A DNA stretch of 64,000 bases from an uncultured Acidobacteriota bacterium. Lineage in GTDB: Bacteria; Acidobacteriota; Terriglobia; Bryobacterales; Bryobacteraceae. Shown here one piece after another: positions 25,275-33,360 of this stretch (position 1 is the stretch's first letter; each line of letters starts with the position of its first letter). The translations under genes were made by a program, and so were the position numbers. The stretch spans positions 200,569 to 264,568 of the forward strand of contig CADEFT010000004.1 in assembly GCA_902826685.1 (NCBI GenBank), given 5' to 3'. The notes below the pieces were generated by a model that ran no database searches, was not told the origin of the DNA, and saw only the letters and a list, made by a program, of their open reading frames with translations.

Positions 25275-26990
25275 TTAGAACTGTTTGAGCACGGCCTCGC
25301 GCAGCAGGCGCGGCGGTAGCAATCCCTGGTCGAGAACAAAATCGTGGAAGCGCAGTGCATTGAAGCCGGGCCTCTTCTCCACCTCCTGGCGCAGCTCCAC
25401 CAACTTCAAATAGCCATAGAAGTAAGAACAGGCCTGACCGGGAGAGCGGAACGTATAGCGGTCGGTCTCCTGCTTGGCCATGGCCACGGAAGTAATCACG
25501 TCGTCGAGGAGCACGCGCGTGGCTTCTTCCACCGTCACCTTGCCCATCTGCAGTTCGGGATCGAGAAAGGCGCGAGCCGCGCGCAATAGCCGGAAATCGA
25601 GCGAGGCGAGTTGACCTTCGAGCGGCATGAAGGGCAGCATGATGTATTCCGAATACAAGCCCCAGCCTTCGACGTTGGTGCTGTTGAAAGCGAAGATGGC
25701 GCGCGCGCTTGAAACGCCGCGCTCCACCATCTTGGCGAACTGCATCTCGTGGCCGGGGCGCAGCTCATGGGAGGCAAGCGACCAGGAGGCGGCATCGAAA
25801 GTGAAATCGTCGTAGCGCAGCGTGGCGCCGGTCTTATCGGGAATGTTCAGCGGCAGCACGAACTCGCCCATCTCGCCGGTGTTGCCGAGCAGGCGCGGCG
25901 GCCGCATGTTGGGCGCCGGACTGGCAGCCGATTCGGCGGCGGAGGAGATGCGGATGCGCGCGTCGCGGCCAGGCAGCGTCACCAGCTTTTCGCGGCGCAC
26001 GATCTCTTCAATCTGCTTGAGTCTCTGATGATAGTGAGGCAGGATGGCGTCGCCGGTGATCTGCTGTTTCTTGAGCTCGCGCATGACGTCGCGGTAGCCG
26101 GTGAGTTTCCAGCCGCGTTCCGCCGCGAGTTTGGCGGCGACGCCATCCATCTCCCGCTGCAATTCAAGAAACGACGCGCGCGCTCGCGCCGCCAATTGAG
26201 CGGGTGGGATGTCGATGCCGTAACTTTCAAGCGCGATGGCGTAAAGCTCGGGCGGCAGGCGGAAATCGCGTCCGGCGCGCGGCAGCACTTCGCTTTTCAC
26301 GAACGCGTCATAAGCGGCAACCTGGCGGCGCAAGGTGGCCAGCGAATCCTGGTACCCGTCCAATTTGTATTGTTCGAACAGCCGTGCGATGCCGTCGAGG
26401 AAAGAGCCCGATTGCGCCAGGTTCTGTTCCAACTCTTCGCGATAGGGCGTGTGCAGTTGCTTGCGGGCGAGCGCGGCGCGGGTCCGTCGCTCGGCGATGG
26501 TGGCGATAGGCTGGTAGCCCGATTCCTGGCCGGCGTAGCGTTTCAGCCGGATCAACGCCGCCTTGCGCCGTTCCGGCGCGACCTGATCGTCGAGCAAGGC
26601 ACGCAAGCCGCGAAACACCATGCGGGAGACGAACGTGTAGGGCAGTTCGAGTTTGTCCTCCAACTCGCCGCGGCGTACATCGCGGCGCGCGTCCTCGATC
26701 AGGATGTCGATGTCCTGGCGGACCAGGGGATCGTGTTCCGCCTTGCGCCGCTTTTCCAGTTCCGCGATGGCGGCGCGCAGTGCCGTTCTCGCCTTGCCGC
26801 GCGCCGCCTGGCTCAAGTCCGAAATCCGGTCGTCGTAGCCGTCGATGCCAAGCAGCCCCGCGCTCTCGGGACTGAAGCGCGCGGTCACATCTAATAACAC
26901 CTTGGTGTGTTCATTACTGCGCTTGATCCAATCCTGGGCGCTGAGCGGCCGGACGGCGAGCAGACTTACGGCAACGATGAACAGGATCAT
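25275..26990 (-). CDS. DUF885 family secreted peptidase-like protein
   Basis: 571 residues. Seen: a signal peptide (MILFIVAVSLLAVRPLSAQ), helical body, then the DUF885 hallmark SHELRPGHEMQFAK, followed by FNSTNVEGWGLYSEYIMLP. The HE-x-x-PGHE element plus the downstream Glu in EGWGLYSE resembles a zinc site related to M2/M32-type peptidases. The family is widespread and mostly uncharacterised; peptidase activity is inferred. The ATG at 26990 lies 7 bases after the stop of an Oar-like receptor gene, so the two are probably co-transcribed. Confidence 0.85.
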   Translation of the reverse strand: MILFIVAVSLLAVRPLSAQDWIKRSNEHTKVLLDVTARFSPESAGLLGIDGYDDRISDLSQAARGKARTALRAAIAELEKRRKAEHDPLVRQDIDILIEDARRDVRRGELEDKLELPYTFVSRMVFRGLRALLDDQVAPERRKAALIRLKRYAGQESGYQPIATIAERRTRAALARKQLHTPYREELEQNLAQSGSFLDGIARLFEQYKLDGYQDSLATLRRQVAAYDAFVKSEVLPRAGRDFRLPPELYAIALESYGIDIPPAQLAARARASFLELQREMDGVAAKLAAERGWKLTGYRDVMRELKKQQITGDAILPHYHQRLKQIEEIVRREKLVTLPGRDARIRISSAAESAASPAPNMRPPRLLGNTGEMGEFVLPLNIPDKTGATLRYDDFTFDAASWSLASHELRPGHEMQFAKMVERGVSSARAIFAFNSTNVEGWGLYSEYIMLPFMPLEGQLASLDFRLLRAARAFLDPELQMGKVTVEEATRVLLDDVITSVAMAKQETDRYTFRSPGQACSYFYGYLKLVELRQEVEKRPGFNALRFHDFVLDQGLLPPRLLREAVLKQF

Positions 26991-26997
26991 TCTACGG

Positions 26998-29900
26998 TCA
27001 GAATAACAGCCGCAGGCCCAACTGGCCGATGCGCGGATCGCGTGCCGACGTGATGGCGCCGAAGTTGGCCGCGCCCACGCCCGCCGAGACTCCGGCGTAT
27101 TGCGTGTGGTTGAACAGATTGAAAAACTCGGCGCGGAATTGCAGTTGCACCGGTTGATCGCCCCGTTGGAACAGGTCCGTCCGCTTGCTGAACGAAACGT
27201 CCCAGTTGTTGATACCGGGCGCGCGCACCACGTTGCGGCCCAGGCTTCCAAACGCGCCTAGCGCGGGCAGCGGGAAGGTGCCGGTGAACCATTGCGCCAG
27301 GGTGTGGGGAGTGCCGATGGCGCCGGTGACATCGGGCCGCTGGCCGCCGGAGCCGATGCCCGCGCGGTCGCCGGGAACGGTGATGGAAAACGGCGTGCCC
27401 GATTCAAACCGTGTGATGCCGGAAACCTGCCAGCCGCCGAGGACCTTCTTGCCCACTCCCGAGCCATCGCGGAAGAACGGCAGTTCGTAGACATAGCTGA
27501 GCACCAGCACATGGGTGCGATCGAAGTTCGACAGGGCCCGCTCCATGCGGTTATCGGCGTAGGCGTAGACCGGGGCGACCGCATTGTCGATGGACCGGGC
27601 AAAAGTGTAGGAACCCTGCAGTGAGATACCGCGCCAGAAACGGCGTGTGGCCGAAACCTGAAGCGAGTGGTAAGTGGATTGCCCGGTGGTTTCGTTTGTA
27701 TTGATGTTAGCGAAGCCGGGGTAGGGACGCGCCGCGTTGACGTTCAGACGGCCGGCCGCGACATCGGCGGAGGCGCGAGGCTGATTGATATCGCGTGTAC
27801 GCACCAGCGCCACGCCGCGCGAGCCGACGTAGCTGGTGTCGAGCAGGATATCGCCCGGCATCGCGCGCTGCACGCCCAGCGACCACTTCATGTAATAGGG
27901 GATGTTCCAGGGCGAGTCGTAGTTGGTGAGCGCGATGGGGAAGAACCGGCGCTCGCCCTGCGCCGGGTTTGAGAACGTGGTGGAGAAGATGGACGCGCTT
28001 TGGTTGAACGGCCAGTTGTTGCGGGCGCCGGAGACCACTTGCGACCAGCGGTCGTGGAACATACCGAAGCCGCCGCGCACCACGGTCCGGCTGTCTTTCC
28101 CCAGTCCCCAGGAAAAGCCGCCGCGCGGAGCGAAGGTGTTGTAGGTCGTGTTGGTCATCGCGTTGCCATACGGCGAATCGGGACGGCCCACCACTACGAC
28201 GCCATTGTCGTAATTCTGCGTACCGGTAACGATCTGCCCGGTGGCGGGCAGGAGGGTAGCCGCCCTGGAGCGATCGAACCGCGACGCCTGGAAGAAGGAA
28301 TAAAATCCTTCGTCGTCTTTTTCGGGCTCAAACAACTCATACCGCACGCCGTAGGTGAGCGTGAGGTGGTTGGTGGCGCGCCACTGATCCTGCACGTAAA
28401 GCGACCAGTTTTCCCAACGCGATTTGCCGAAGATGTGGTTTGAATTTTCGGTGTACTGGAAGGCGTTGCCGGTGAGCAGATCGGCCAGGGCGTCGCCGGT
28501 TGGTTGACTGTTGAAAGTGAAGGAACCGTTGTTGTTGGGCAAGCTCTGGTTCTGCGATTTGTTCTCTTTGTCGATGGAGCCGCCGAACTTCAGCGTGTGG
28601 CGCCCGCGCGTCCACGACAGATTGTCGATCAGCTCCCAGGTGTAGGCCGAGATGTTCTGAGGCCAGCGGATGTCGATGCCGGCGTAGCCCTGGGCCATGG
28701 TGATGGAGGGGATCAGGCCGGCCGCCGCGACCGAAGTCGTGAAGACGCGCGGCACGTTGAAATTGGCGGCGCGAGTGCGCGCGGCGTTGGCCGAAGTCGA
28801 GATGGCCAGCGATTGGCCGTAGAAGGAAGTGGTGATCTGATTCACTAGGTTCGCGCTGCCCACCCAGGTGGCGGAAATGTTGGCTCCGCGTACCAGGTGC
28901 GATTGCTCGCTGTCGGCGACGTTCTGCATCGGGTTGCCGGCGAACAATCCGTAAGGGCTGATGAGGCGTGTGGAATCGATGTTGTAGCGGCCGAAGATGG
29001 TGAGCTTGTCGTTGACGTTCCAATCGAGGCGGCCGAGCCCGGAGCGGTACTTGGTGCCATCCGGTTCGGCGGAGGTGAAGTTCAGCGCGCCTTGCTGGAA
29101 GTTCGGCCGCTGATAATACGTGCGGATCAATGCGAGAGCATTGGGATCCAGGCGGTTGGCGGGAATCGTCCGGTTCGGGAACAACTGCCCGGTCAGCGGG
29201 TCACGGATGTCGCGAGTGGCCGAGAAATCGCCGGCCAGTTGTGCATCGGTGGGTACGATGCTGGTACGCGTGCCGGTGCTCTGCCAGATGCGGCGATATT
29301 CGTTCGAAAGGAAGAAGAAGACTTTGTCTTTCTTGATGGGGCCGCCGACGGTGCCGCCCCAGTTGTTGTAGCGGTTCTTAGGACGGCGGTTGGCGAAGAA
29401 GTTGCGCGCGTCCAGCTTGTCGTTGCGGAAGAACTCAAACAGCGATCCGTGGAGGCTATTGGTGCCGGACTTGGTCACCACGTTGACCTGCGCGCCGCCG
29501 TTGCGGCCGTATTCGGAGGTATAGGCATTGCGCTCAATGCGCACTTCGGCGATGGCGTCGAGGTTGACCATCGCGAGGTTGTTGCCGTTGAACGTATCGA
29601 TGTTGCGGCCGCCATCGAGCGTCCAGTTGTTGGCGCTGGTCTGGCCGCCGCTGAACGAGAAGGGAACGCTGGTGTTCGATCCGAAGCCGGGCTGCTGCGC
29701 CTGCGTGGAACTGACACCGGGCTGCAACGTCATCAATTGCGTGAAGCTGCGCGTGTTGAGCGCCAGTTCCTGCACCTGCGTTCCATAGACGGTGGAGCCG
29801 ATGTTGGCGGAGGCGGTATCCACCTGCGCCGCGGGCGATTCCACCCTGACGACTTCGCTCATGGAGCCGACGGTGAGCTGCACGTCGACGCGCGCGGTCT

Positions 29901-30180
29901 GGGCGGCGCTCAGGTTGACCTGCGCGACTTGCGCCTTCTGAAATCCGTCTTTTTCAAATTCGAAGCGATAGAGGCCGGGAGGCACCTGGGCCAGTTGGAA
30001 ATTGCCGGCTTCATCGGTGACCACGTCGCGGTGGAAGGGAGGGTTGTCTCGTATGACGCGAACCGTGGCGCCCGGAACGGCGGCACCGGAAGGGTCGGAG
30101 ACGGTGCCGAGGAATGTTCCGTTGTTGAAGGTTTGCCCGAAGGCTTGCAGAGCAAGGCCCAAAGCGAAAAAAAGCTTCAT
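26998..30180 (-). CDS. Oar-like TonB-dependent receptor with carboxypeptidase-regulatory domain
   Basis: 1060 residues. Seen: a signal peptide (MKLFFALGLALQAFGQ), an N-terminal Ig-like domain (FLGTVSDPSGAAVPGATVRV, about residues 25-105), a TonB plug with QELALNTRSFTQLMTLQPGV and GGQTSANNWTLDGG, then a very long barrel whose start reads AYTSEYGRNGGAQVNVVTKSG. The protein ends GQLGLRLLF with the terminal aromatic of outer-membrane barrels. This is the large acidobacterial Oar/SusC-like type thought to import oligosaccharides or peptides. The ATG at 30180 gives the signal peptide; a further upstream frame is spurious. It is divergent from the PQQ-like gene at 30226. Confidence 0.9.
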   Translation of the reverse strand: MKLFFALGLALQAFGQTFNNGTFLGTVSDPSGAAVPGATVRVIRDNPPFHRDVVTDEAGNFQLAQVPPGLYRFEFEKDGFQKAQVAQVNLSAAQTARVDVQLTVGSMSEVVRVESPAAQVDTASANIGSTVYGTQVQELALNTRSFTQLMTLQPGVSSTQAQQPGFGSNTSVPFSFSGGQTSANNWTLDGGRNIDTFNGNNLAMVNLDAIAEVRIERNAYTSEYGRNGGAQVNVVTKSGTNSLHGSLFEFFRNDKLDARNFFANRRPKNRYNNWGGTVGGPIKKDKVFFFLSNEYRRIWQSTGTRTSIVPTDAQLAGDFSATRDIRDPLTGQLFPNRTIPANRLDPNALALIRTYYQRPNFQQGALNFTSAEPDGTKYRSGLGRLDWNVNDKLTIFGRYNIDSTRLISPYGLFAGNPMQNVADSEQSHLVRGANISATWVGSANLVNQITTSFYGQSLAISTSANAARTRAANFNVPRVFTTSVAAAGLIPSITMAQGYAGIDIRWPQNISAYTWELIDNLSWTRGRHTLKFGGSIDKENKSQNQSLPNNNGSFTFNSQPTGDALADLLTGNAFQYTENSNHIFGKSRWENWSLYVQDQWRATNHLTLTYGVRYELFEPEKDDEGFYSFFQASRFDRSRAATLLPATGQIVTGTQNYDNGVVVVGRPDSPYGNAMTNTTYNTFAPRGGFSWGLGKDSRTVVRGGFGMFHDRWSQVVSGARNNWPFNQSASIFSTTFSNPAQGERRFFPIALTNYDSPWNIPYYMKWSLGVQRAMPGDILLDTSYVGSRGVALVRTRDINQPRASADVAAGRLNVNAARPYPGFANINTNETTGQSTYHSLQVSATRRFWRGISLQGSYTFARSIDNAVAPVYAYADNRMERALSNFDRTHVLVLSYVYELPFFRDGSGVGKKVLGGWQVSGITRFESGTPFSITVPGDRAGIGSGGQRPDVTGAIGTPHTLAQWFTGTFPLPALGAFGSLGRNVVRAPGINNWDVSFSKRTDLFQRGDQPVQLQFRAEFFNLFNHTQYAGVSAGVGAANFGAITSARDPRIGQLGLRLLF

Positions 30181-30225
30181 GTTCGAAAGTATACGCCCAC
30201 GGTTGCGGTGTAGTCTGGAAGCTCG

Positions 30226-31440
30226 ATGCATCCGCTATTCCTGCTTGCCGCCATCAGTTCCGCCGCCACGCCCGAATGGGGACAATGGGCGGGTCCGAAC
30301 CGCAACTTTCAGGTGAAAGCCCGTCCCATCGCCGCCCGCTGGACCGAAGCCGGTCCGAAGGTGCTGTGGAAGATCCCGCTGCCGTTCGGCAGTTCGAGCG
30401 TGGTGGTGGATGGCAAACGGCTGTTCACCATGTACCGCCAGGGCGATTCGGAAGTGGTGCTGGCGCTCGACCGCGCTTCGGGTAAGACGCTGTGGGAACA
30501 TCGCTACGCCGCTCCATTCCTGAAGGGCATGAACATGAATACCGGCCCGGGCCCGCATGCGACTCCGCTGGTTGTGGGCAACCGGCTGTACACGGTGGGC
30601 GTGACCGGCAAGTTTCATTGCCTCGATAAGAAAACGGGCAAGGTGATCTGGACGCGCGGCCTGATCGAAGAGATGGGCGGCACGGTGATGCTGCGCGGCT
30701 ATTCGAACTCGCCGCTGTTATACAAGGACACCGTGATTGTCATGGTGGGCGGGCAGGGGCATACCATCGCCGGTCTCGATCTGAAGACCGGAGCGACGCG
30801 CTGGCAGGGTGGCGATTTCGGCAACTCGCAATCGTCGCCCGTGCTGATCGCCGTGGACGGAGAAATGCAGGTGGCGTGCGTGGTGGAGAAAGCGGTCGCG
30901 GGCTTCGATCCGGCTAGCGGGCGCGTGCTTTGGAGCCATGCGCACGAAAACCGGGGCGGCGACATCACATCGACTTTGATTTGGGGGCCGGATCACTTGC
31001 TGTTTTTCAGCGGCGCCTACCAGGGCGGCAGCCGGGCGCTGGAACTGCGGCGCGTAGACGGCAAGACCGTGCTGAAGGAGCTATGGTTCCATCGCCAGAT
31101 GAGGGTGCATCACAGCAACGTGATGCGCATCGGGGATTACGTCTACGGGTCTAACGGCGACTTTGGCGCAACGCTGCTGGTGTGCACCAACGTCAAGACC
31201 GGCGAGATCCTCTGGCGGGACCGCGCCATGGTGCGATCCAACACGCTGCTGATCGGCGATCAGGCGGTCATTCTGGACGAGGAGGGCGTCCTTCACCTGG
31301 CGTCGCTTTCGCCGCAGGGCTTGACGATCGTTTCCAAGGCGAAGGTGCTGGAGAATCTCGCTTGGACGCCGCCTTCGATCGGCGGGTCGATTCTTTATGT
31401 ACGGGACCGGAAGTCGATGGCCGCCGTGGATCTGCGTTGA
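30226..31440 (+). CDS. Secreted PQQ-like beta-propeller repeat protein
   Basis: 404 residues. Seen: a short signal peptide (MHPLFLLAAISSAAT), EWGQWAGPNRNFQ close to the WPQWRGP opening of the other propeller protein here, and blade repeats such as ALDRASGKTLWEHRY, CLDKKTGKVIWTRG, GLDLKTGATRWQGG and FDPASGRVLWSH. The propeller fold is clear; enzymatic activity is not shown. The last 173 bases overlap, on the opposite strand, the C-terminal tail of the Rrf2-type regulator gene. Confidence 0.87.
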   Translation: MHPLFLLAAISSAATPEWGQWAGPNRNFQVKARPIAARWTEAGPKVLWKIPLPFGSSSVVVDGKRLFTMYRQGDSEVVLALDRASGKTLWEHRYAAPFLKGMNMNTGPGPHATPLVVGNRLYTVGVTGKFHCLDKKTGKVIWTRGLIEEMGGTVMLRGYSNSPLLYKDTVIVMVGGQGHTIAGLDLKTGATRWQGGDFGNSQSSPVLIAVDGEMQVACVVEKAVAGFDPASGRVLWSHAHENRGGDITSTLIWGPDHLLFFSGAYQGGSRALELRRVDGKTVLKELWFHRQMRVHHSNVMRIGDYVYGSNGDFGATLLVCTNVKTGEILWRDRAMVRSNTLLIGDQAVILDEEGVLHLASLSPQGLTIVSKAKVLENLAWTPPSIGGSILYVRDRKSMAAVDLR

Positions 31441-31885
31441 CGGAGGCGATGTTCACAAACACACCCGCCAGTTTTCGCTGACCGCCGCGGTCAAGCACGT
31501 CGGCGACGGTGTACTGGTTGAGTGTGTCCAAAAACGAAGTCAGCGCTTCCTTGAGCATTCCCTTTAACGAGCAGACGGAAGTAATGGGGCAGGTATTGGT
31601 CTTCGCGTCGAAACATTCGACGAGCCGCAGATTCGGTTCGGCGGCGCGAACCACGTCGCCCAGGCGGATCAAATGCGGATCCCGGGAAAGCACCACTCCG
31701 CCAGAGCGGCCGGGCTGGATCGCGACGTATTTATGGCCGGCGAGCGTGTGAATGACGCGCACCAGGTGGTGTTTCGATACGCCGTAGGCGCTGCTGATCT
31801 CCTGTGTCGTGACCAGGCGGCCGGGGTGCGTGCCCAGGTAGATAAGGATGCGGAGGGCATAATCCGCATGCAAGCTTAGCTGCAC
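31268..31885 (-). CDS. nsrR: Rrf2-family iron-sulfur regulator, NsrR-like, with long basic tail
   Basis: 205 residues. Seen: an N-terminal winged helix-turn-helix (MQLSLHADYALRILIYLG, then TTQEISSAYGVSKHHLVRVI), and three cysteines, Cys91, Cys99 and Cys105 (VECFDAKTNTCPITSVC). They sit as in NsrR, which binds a 4Fe-4S cluster that reacts with nitric oxide. Family members are about 150 residues; here about 55 extra residues rich in Arg, Ser and Pro run into the antisense overlap with the PQQ-like gene. The gene is the last of three behind a promoter with an NsrR-like operator, so it likely regulates its own cassette. Confidence 0.85.
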   Translation of the reverse strand: MQLSLHADYALRILIYLGTHPGRLVTTQEISSAYGVSKHHLVRVIHTLAGHKYVAIQPGRSGGVVLSRDPHLIRLGDVVRAAEPNLRLVECFDAKTNTCPITSVCSLKGMLKEALTSFLDTLNQYTVADVLDRGGQRKLAGVFVNIASVNADPRRPSTSGPVHKESTRRSKAASKRDSPAPSPWKRSSSPAAKATPGEGRPPRPE

Positions 31886-31906
31886 TTAACTCATTAAAGC
31901 ATGCGG

Positions 31907-32881
31907 TCAGGAAGCCGCTTGTGCCGACGGCAGGAACGCGTCGGCGTGGATTTCACGGGAAGCCATGCCCGAAAGGAAGAGCCGCTTTTTGAGCGACTTC
32001 ACCACATCGGGATCGCCGCAGACGAAGCCGCGCCAGCCGTTCAGCTTCGGGAAGCGTTCGAGCACGACCTGATCGATGGCGCCCACGGTGAGCCCCTCCG
32101 AGCTCGTGCCGTTGAGTACCGTGGGCACATAGCCGAAGTGCGTGTGGTGTTCCCCGAGCCGGCGCAGGTCGTCAACCAGGTAAAGGCCGCGCCGGTGCAG
32201 CGCTCCATGAACCAGATGAATCGGCCCACGGTGGCCATGCCGCAAGGCGTCCTGCAGGACGCCGTAGAGCGGGGCAAGTCCCGTTCCGGTGCCCACCAGC
32301 AACAAAGGCTGGTCTTCTTTCCCTGGAACGTAGAAGCATTCCCCGAACGGGCCGCGGAGGGAAACGCGATCGCCCGGCCGCGCCTGTTCGTGCAGCCAGG
32401 CGCTCATGCGGCCCGTGGCGACGCGGCGCACATGCAGTTCCAGTTGCGGTGCATCGGGCAGGCTGGCGATGGAATAACTGCGCGCCAGGCCGTTCTCCCG
32501 GACGACAGTAACGTACTGGCCGGCGTGGAATTCGAGCGGCGCGTCGCACTGCAGGCGCACCCGCATCACGTCGTCGCTTAGCCGGTCTAAAGCGGCGATG
32601 GAAGCTCCCACTTGCTCGCTTGCATCGACGGCGCGGATCGAAAGATCCGATGCGGGATGGCAGACGCAGGGCAAAAAATATCCTTGCGCCTTCCACGACT
32701 CTTTCAAGCCCTGTTGAGCGCGGGCCGGAATGGATCCCTCGAAGGCGCGCATCAGGCAGGAGCCGCAGCTTCCCGCCTTGCAGGAATGGGGCGCCAGCAC
32801 GCCATTCCTAAGAAGGGCGTCGAGAACGCTCTCGTTTTCGGCGAGAGGGAACACGTTGCCTTCGTAGTGAATGGCGGGCAT
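31907..32881 (-). CDS. 2Fe-2S / FAD / NAD(P)H oxidoreductase, partner of truncated haemoglobin
   Basis: 324 residues. Seen in order: a plant-type 2Fe-2S ferredoxin domain with Cys34, Cys39 and Cys42 (CKAGSCGSC) and Cys72; an FAD-binding domain with RSYSIAS (134-140); an NAD(P)-binding domain with GTGTGLAP (197-204) and the terminal GFVCGDPDVV. This is the multidomain layout of oxygenase reductases such as BenC/phenol hydroxylase P5 and resembles the reductase half of flavohaemoglobin. The gene lies 6 bases downstream of a truncated haemoglobin gene. It is inferred to reduce the haem protein after NO dioxygenation. Confidence 0.88.
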   Translation of the reverse strand: MPAIHYEGNVFPLAENESVLDALLRNGVLAPHSCKAGSCGSCLMRAFEGSIPARAQQGLKESWKAQGYFLPCVCHPASDLSIRAVDASEQVGASIAALDRLSDDVMRVRLQCDAPLEFHAGQYVTVVRENGLARSYSIASLPDAPQLELHVRRVATGRMSAWLHEQARPGDRVSLRGPFGECFYVPGKEDQPLLLVGTGTGLAPLYGVLQDALRHGHRGPIHLVHGALHRRGLYLVDDLRRLGEHHTHFGYVPTVLNGTSSEGLTVGAIDQVVLERFPKLNGWRGFVCGDPDVVKSLKKRLFLSGMASREIHADAFLPSAQAAS

Positions 32882-32887
32882 GGCGCA

Positions 32888-33256
32888 CTAGCGGTTCAGA
32901 ACGTCGGCGCGGGCCGATTCGGCGATGGCGGCCACCTTGGCGATCAGAGGTTCGGCGACACCCAACTCGCGCAGGCTGGCGCCAAGCAGTTCAATGACCG
33001 CATCGACGTGCGAATCGTTGAGACCGCGCTTGATCAAATGAGCGTGGCCGGTTCGCATATCCTTCCCCGTGTAAGACGCCGGGCCGCCGAACACCATCGT
33101 GAGAAACGCTTTCTGCTTAAGGATCTGGCGATCCATGTCGACGTCGTCAAAGAAGCTGTTGATGCGGCCGTCGGCCAAAACCTTGCGGTAGAAAACATCC
33201 ACCGCGGCGTCTACGGCGGCCGCTCCGCCTAGCTGGTCATAGAGGGATCGTTCCAT
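32888..33256 (-). CDS. Group I truncated haemoglobin
   Basis: 122 residues from the ATG at 33256; an ATG at 33277 also opens the frame but lies inside the putative -10/operator. Seen: SLYDQLGG at the start, Tyr23 in VFYRKVL (position B10, ligand stabilisation), Phe-rich CD region, FGGPASYTGKDM and His71 in RTGHAHLIKRGLN (F8, proximal haem ligand). All trHbN-type key residues are present. Such proteins can oxidise NO to nitrate with O2. It heads the cassette with a reductase and an NsrR-like regulator. Confidence 0.92.
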   Translation of the reverse strand: MERSLYDQLGGAAAVDAAVDVFYRKVLADGRINSFFDDVDMDRQILKQKAFLTMVFGGPASYTGKDMRTGHAHLIKRGLNDSHVDAVIELLGASLRELGVAEPLIAKVAAIAESARADVLNR

Positions 33257-33264
33257 AAAAGGTA

Positions 33265-33287
33265 AAGTTGTATTCATAATGCATCTT
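33265..33287 (-). promoter_or_regulatory. NsrR-type operator over the truncated-haemoglobin promoter
   Basis: On the minus strand the 23 bases read AAGATGCATTA, then T, then GAATACAACTT. The published NsrR consensus of proteobacteria is two AAGATGCATTT half-sites around one base. The first half matches 10 of 11 positions and the second 8 of 11. The site covers the -10 box of the promoter candidate, where a repressor would block transcription. Confidence 0.72.
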
Positions 33288-33304
33288 TAAGAGCGGCGCG
33301 TCAA
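33276..33304 (-). promoter_or_regulatory. Promoter of the haemoglobin-reductase-NsrR cassette
   Basis: Minus strand: TTGACG (-35 candidate, about 33304-33299), 17 bases, then CATTAT (-10 candidate, about 33281-33276). It implies a transcript start near 33269, which makes the ATG at 33256 the usable start of the haemoglobin gene. The NsrR-like operator overlaps the -10 box. Confidence 0.55.
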
Positions 33305-33360
33305 GAGGGATTCGCAAATTCTGAAACCGGCTTCGGAGTGTCCTGTATGCTAGACAGACC

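Noticed and set aside
28897..30213. Plus-strand frame of 438 codons opposite the Oar-like receptor
   Set aside because: A shadow of the receptor's N-terminal half, without a start signal or recognisable domain.
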